Under the pieces are notes generated by a model. It searched no databases and was not told the origin of the DNA. It was given only the letters and a program-made list of their open reading frames with translations. Positions 59,880 through 64,000 of a stretch of DNA of 64,000 bases are shown piece by piece (position 1 is the stretch's first letter; each line of letters opens with the position of its first letter). The DNA is taken from contig CANTUR010001452.1 of the NCBI GenBank assembly GCA_947683625.1, positions 310,001 to 374,000 of the forward strand, in the 5' to 3' direction. The translations under genes and the position numbers were made by a program. This DNA comes from Mallotus nudiflorus. Lineage: Eukaryota > Streptophyta > Magnoliopsida > Malpighiales > Euphorbiaceae.

Positions 59880-60600
59880 GAAGCTATATAGCCATGTAGG
59901 AGTTAGGCAAAAAACACAAGAGAAGCCATATAGTCATGCAGGCATTAGGCGAGACACACAAGAAAAGTCATATAGCCATGTAGGCATTAAACGAAGAAAC
60001 ATAAGAGAAGCCATATAGCCACATAGGCATTATACAGGAAAACATAAGGAATAAGCAATATAGCCACGCAAGAATCAGGCGGAGAAACATAAGAGAAGCC
60101 ATATAGCTACGCAGGTGTTAGGTGGAGAAATATAAGAGAAAGCCATATATCCACGCAGGTGTTAGAAAAAAAAAACAACAATGAATACTGTATAGCCTCG
60201 GGGGCATCAGGTAAGATCAACAAATAATAAAAAACATGCATAAAATAAGATTAAATACAAAAAAGTATATAGCCTATGGGGCCTCAAGCAGATGAAATCA
60301 TAACATGCCATATAGTCGTATGGGCGTCAAGCAAAATCAGCTAAAATAAGCCATATAGCCTATGGGGCATTAGGTGAAATCATAACATGTCACTATAGCC
60401 TCAGGGGCATCAGGCTAAACAAATAACAACTAAAATGTGCATCAAACAAAGACAAATAAAAATGCCACATAGCCTCTGGGGCATTAAGCGAATATAATCA
60501 AACACGATCAATTCAAAACAAGCTATGTAGCCTCACAGGTGTCAAGTAAAATCAATAAAACAAGTTATGTAGCCTCTGAGGCATTAGGCGAAATCAATAT
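59880..60600. repeat. Minisatellite 2, about 15 units of 38-60 bp
   Basis: The core CATATAGCC(A/T)(C/T)G(C/G)(A/G)GG(C/G)(A/G)T(T/C)AGGC recurs from 59885 to 60590. The first half of the array has AAACATAAGAGAAGC between cores, the second half GGGGCATCAGGCGAAATCA, so two sub-families are arranged in blocks. Spacers are not unique sequences of constant length and repeats are diverged, unlike a CRISPR array. Confidence 0.8.
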
Positions 60601-62184
60601 AACAGGACTGCATCTTATGCATCAGAGCTAGCCCACTCTAAAGACACATCCAAAAGATTTAATGTCATCATGATCATTAAAAACACTCAGAAGTGATTTT
60701 GAAAACACATTCTCATGTGGTATATTCAATGACTACGAAAAACATGCATTATTCTAATGCATTTAAGTATGAGGTGTCAAATATTTTTTTCAAAAAAAAT
60801 TTCATGTATGCATGAACTAATAGAAAATCTTCATCGATTTAGCTAAATGCCTTTTTTTTTTCAACTAATCTTTGGGAATTGGCCCTCCTCATATTAAAGA
60901 TTATGAATTTAAAAGTTAAATCTATTGAGACTAATTTGTCCAAATAGAGCAGAAATTAAGACCCCTCAATGATTAAATTGGGATAATGACAATGGATGCC
61001 CTTAGCTTAGTCACCTCTATGAAAAGCTTTATTGATGCAGGACGATTATGCTTTACCCTCAATGTGAGGAAAAATACTCTGTTTGCCCCCTTTGCTTTCG
61101 AACTCGTCGAGCAACTCAGTTACTTACAGTAAAGCTCAATTTATCTTAAAATTACCCTTAGTTGAGGAATTGATTAATTCTCATGCTTTTGCACAATAAT
61201 ATAGAATCAAATGCACTTCTCATTATGATAATGCAACCAATTTTATTTTATATTTTCACTTTTTCCTAGGTCGCTCCCTTTTTGAAAATTTCAAACTTAG
61301 TTGGGTTCTCCTTTTTCCTTTTTTATTTTCTCTCTTTTACCTAGGTCGTTCCCTTTCCAGGAGTTTTCAACCTAGTTAGGTAGTTGCAAATTTATGGTGA
61401 TGGTCGACCACTTTCTTTATGCTCAATGTTCATGTTGTCACTTTAGCTACTGACTGCTCTTATTGTTGATTGTTGGACGTTGATGTCACTCATGCTGTTG
61501 ATTACTGCAAAACTGATGAGTCCATGTCTAATATTTCACGTGCTAACATTGTGCTAGTCATGTCTATCTTCACAGGATTACTCATTCATTATAATTAGGT
61601 GCGCTACCTTATGCTTCTTATTAATCAGCCCTTTGCGGGGTTTCTGACTAACTATTATTCAGCTCACAATTGGTGAAAATTTTATTTAAGAATAAGGACT
61701 TTTAAAGGGTTACTTAGAATCAACTTTTTAAGTATTGGTGGCACAAAAAAAAATTTTCCTTTTTTCTTTCTCCTCATTTTCCTTTCTTTTTTTTCTTTTT
61801 TCTTTTTTCTTTTTCTTTTTTTTCTTTTTTCTCTTGATGGATATGAGGAATTCATTTTAGGGAAAACTGAAGTTGAATGTGCATGAAGGAAAGTTTGGAA
61901 GTCAATTTTGATATTTTAACCCTCTTATTTTATGGGTTTTTTTTTTTCAATTCTCTCTCTCATTCAAGCATAAGATTGCATGTACAATTATAACAAATTC
62001 ATACTTACGTAAATTAGATAATCAGACATTCATTAGCACTAAAGATAAAATGGTGTAGCAAAATATGGTTCTGAGTTATTATAGTCTCAACTGATAAATA
62101 ACTACTCATGAATGTCCAAATTCAAGTCAATTTCAACTTGCACTCCAAAGCGGTACAACTCTTTAAAGTCCCTTATGCCCATGT

Positions 62185-64000
62185 TGTAATGACCTAACTT
62201 TTTTTTAAATTATTAAAATATATTTTAGAATATGCAATGTTAATAAAATTTTGAATTTTATTTATATATTATCATTATTTGTGAATATTATTCATATATG
62301 TTATTTTAAATATTTTATTTACGTAAAAATATATTTCTAGAAGTTATTATTATTTAAATATTAGGGTTAATATTATTGATATTATTTTTGGATAATGTTA
62401 TTTTTAATAATATTATTATTATTTTAAGTACCATATCATTATTTTTATTGTTTGATATTATTTTGAACATTATTTTTATTATTAAATTATTTCAATAATA
62501 TTATTTATATTATTACTATTAATTGTTAGTGTATTTGTGTCTATATATATGTATGACTACATATATATATATATAAAGAAGAAAAATAGCAGCCATTACC
62601 ATCTCCCTCCTGCATTACCCTCACCGTGCCTTTCTTCTCTTCATGCCGGAGCCACCCCAGCCTTCACCGTCAAACCTTCCTCCTTCCGCCATCACCACTA
62701 TCATCTCCTCCTCTGTCCATCTTCCTCCCCGCGACACGGAAAGACAGCAAGCAGCAGCAACAGCGTCAGCAAGTGGTTCCTTGTCGTCGCTCCCTCCTCT
62801 GGCTGCCACAGGTTGTCTTCTCGGTGCCATTCGACTCCTTGAGCTGTGAGGAAGTCGATCCTAGGCTTGGTTCAAGCTCTAGCTTGTTCATTTGTAAGTT
62901 TTTCGTAGTTTTTGGTTTATGGCTATTAGGGTTTTTATTTTTTTTAGTTAGAAATTGTTTGATTTATTGATTTTTGTTTTTGAAATATTGTTCTTGGTAG
63001 CTCAATCTTGCTAGAAATAATTTTTGTTAATTTTTTTCAATTAGTTTAATTTATGGGTAATTTTGATTATTTTATTATTATTTATTGAATTTTTGTTAAT
63101 TAATTATTTTAATTATGGATTTAATTAATTTAGTGTTATTATAGTATGTTAGTATTATAATGTTGAGAAAAATAATTTTTGAATATATTATATAATTTTT
63201 AGGAATATTTTTGTATTATGGAAATATTGAAATTCTATGTTAAGAGTTATATTTTTGTTGAAAATATTGTTTAATTATATGTTTTAGATAATTTTGGTAT
63301 AATATATGGTGATAAAATAATTTTTGTGATTTTATATAATTTTTTAGGAAATTATTTGTATTATGTGATTTTTGAGTATATAGGTTAATTATAAGTTTTT
63401 ATTGAAATTGTGGTTAAATTATATGTTTTAAATGATTTTGAAATAATAATTGATATTAAAATGATTTTATGATTATATAGAGTATTAAAATGATTTTTTT
63501 AATTATTTGTAATTTTTAACCAATTAATATTAATTTTTAAAAATTATATTCAAATATATATTATTTATCATTTTGGTGATAAAAATGGGTTTTAAATTAA
63601 TTTTATTATATAATTAAACTATTTACGTAGTTAATTGTGAATTTAACCATTTTAGGTTAATTATTTGAAAAATTGGTTTTTAGTAATATTGTATAGTATT
63701 TGGGATTTTATTAGTTGTTTTGTGATAATTTTAGAATATTATGTAAACAATAAATTTATTTATTATTTTGAGCTTAAATGGGTATTTTATTATTTTTATG
63801 ATGTAAATTGTGATTTTAAATATTATTTGCAATTTATGTTAATTTAATTGTAAAATGGGAATTTTATTCCATTTATGAATTTTATTACCAAATATTATTT
63901 AAAAATTAGAATAATTTTATGTTTTAGTTGGAAAATAAAGGTTTTTAAATTTTTTTATGGATTTTTGATGATTTTTATTATTTTACTGTTTAATATTGTT
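62185..64000 (+). mobile_element. Start of another chromovirus-type LTR, runs off the window
   Basis: Begins TGTAATGACC at 62185, similar to the LTR start at 3524, followed by CAATGTTAATAAAATT, a TATATATAT promoter-like stretch (62560-62575), and the GC-rich leader patch (about 62590-62860) at the same relative place as in the LTRs at 3524 and 33987. After it comes the usual AT-rich tract with GTTTATGGCTATTAGGG. It is cut by the window end before the hairpin block. Confidence 0.75.

Larger units (their letters stand above)
59323..62184 (-). mobile_element. 3' internal (non-coding) part of the minus-strand element, with minisatellites
   Basis: The sequence between the polypurine junction at 59323 and the new LTR at 62185 has no pol-like reading frames. 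It carries two minisatellites, a long pyrimidine tract (61750-61833, T/C only with CTTTTTTCTTTT units) and CACTTTTTCCTAGGTCG / TTTTACCTAGGTCGTTCCC repeats (61257-61370). Tandem repeats between integrase and LTR are a known trait of Tat-lineage elements. The coding part lies to the right or is lost, probably displaced by the LTR beginning at 62185. Confidence 0.5.

Noticed and set aside
59880..60600. Regularly spaced repeats resembling a CRISPR array
   Set aside because: Units are diverged and spacing varies from about 38 to 80 bp, spacers are related to each other, and the context is a plant retroelement.
62537..62970. Overlapping 101, 114, 68 and 69 codon frames
   Set aside because: GC-rich leader patch of the LTR beginning at 62185; no shared protein with the other copies.

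Overview
This is a plant nuclear window, most likely from a dicot. It is AT-rich, has GT-AG introns in genes, and is crowded with long-LTR Ty3/gypsy elements of two plant lineages (Tekay/Del-like chromoviruses and dual-RNase-H Tat-like elements). I cannot name the species. Three gene families are recognisable, all on the minus strand: tau-class glutathione S-transferase (two tandem copies), a METTL22-like protein methyltransferase, and IST1-like ESCRT regulators (two copies).

Layout. 1-7266: 3' part of a decayed plus-strand chromovirus (RT, integrase, chromodomain-like tail) ending in a 3.74 kb LTR. 7267-17298: a decayed minus-strand Tat-like element (gag, protease, RT/RNase H, second RNase H, integrase, PBS, 5' LTR) that appears to sit inside another chromovirus LTR (17299-19768). 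19872-23070: a minus-oriented 3.2 kb solo LTR with TSD TAGTA. 24576-27040: the GST pair, one intact and one frameshifted. 27524-31236: METTL22-like gene of eight exons. 31380-33960: nested inverted repeats. 33987-37092: a plus-oriented solo LTR with TSD TTTTA. 37176-38983: a non-autonomous Mutator-like element with a perfect 9-bp TSD. 39824-42398: IST1-like copy 1. 44571-44809: a duplicated remnant of METTL22 exon 1 plus promoter. 46310-48539: IST1-like copy 2, frameshifted. 50060-58500: AT-rich sequence with at most one weak small gene. 58502-62184: LTR and 3' internal end of another minus-strand element, holding two minisatellites. 62185-64000: the start of another chromovirus-type LTR.

History. 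METTL22 exon 1/promoter plus the IST1-like gene and its flanks were duplicated in tandem. In copy 1, three mobile elements now fill almost all the space between the METTL22 start and the IST1-like gene. Each duplicate pair has decayed unevenly: GST copy B has a frameshift and lost the cis-proline; IST1 copy 1 lost about 76 codons but keeps its frame; IST1 copy 2 keeps that segment but has a one-base frameshift.

No wholly new biochemical system is evident. The items most worth following are the conserved paired stem-loops and associated ORF inside the long LTRs, the long inverted repeats beside METTL22, the gene-like insert in the Mutator-like element, and the segmental duplication with its reciprocal gene damage.
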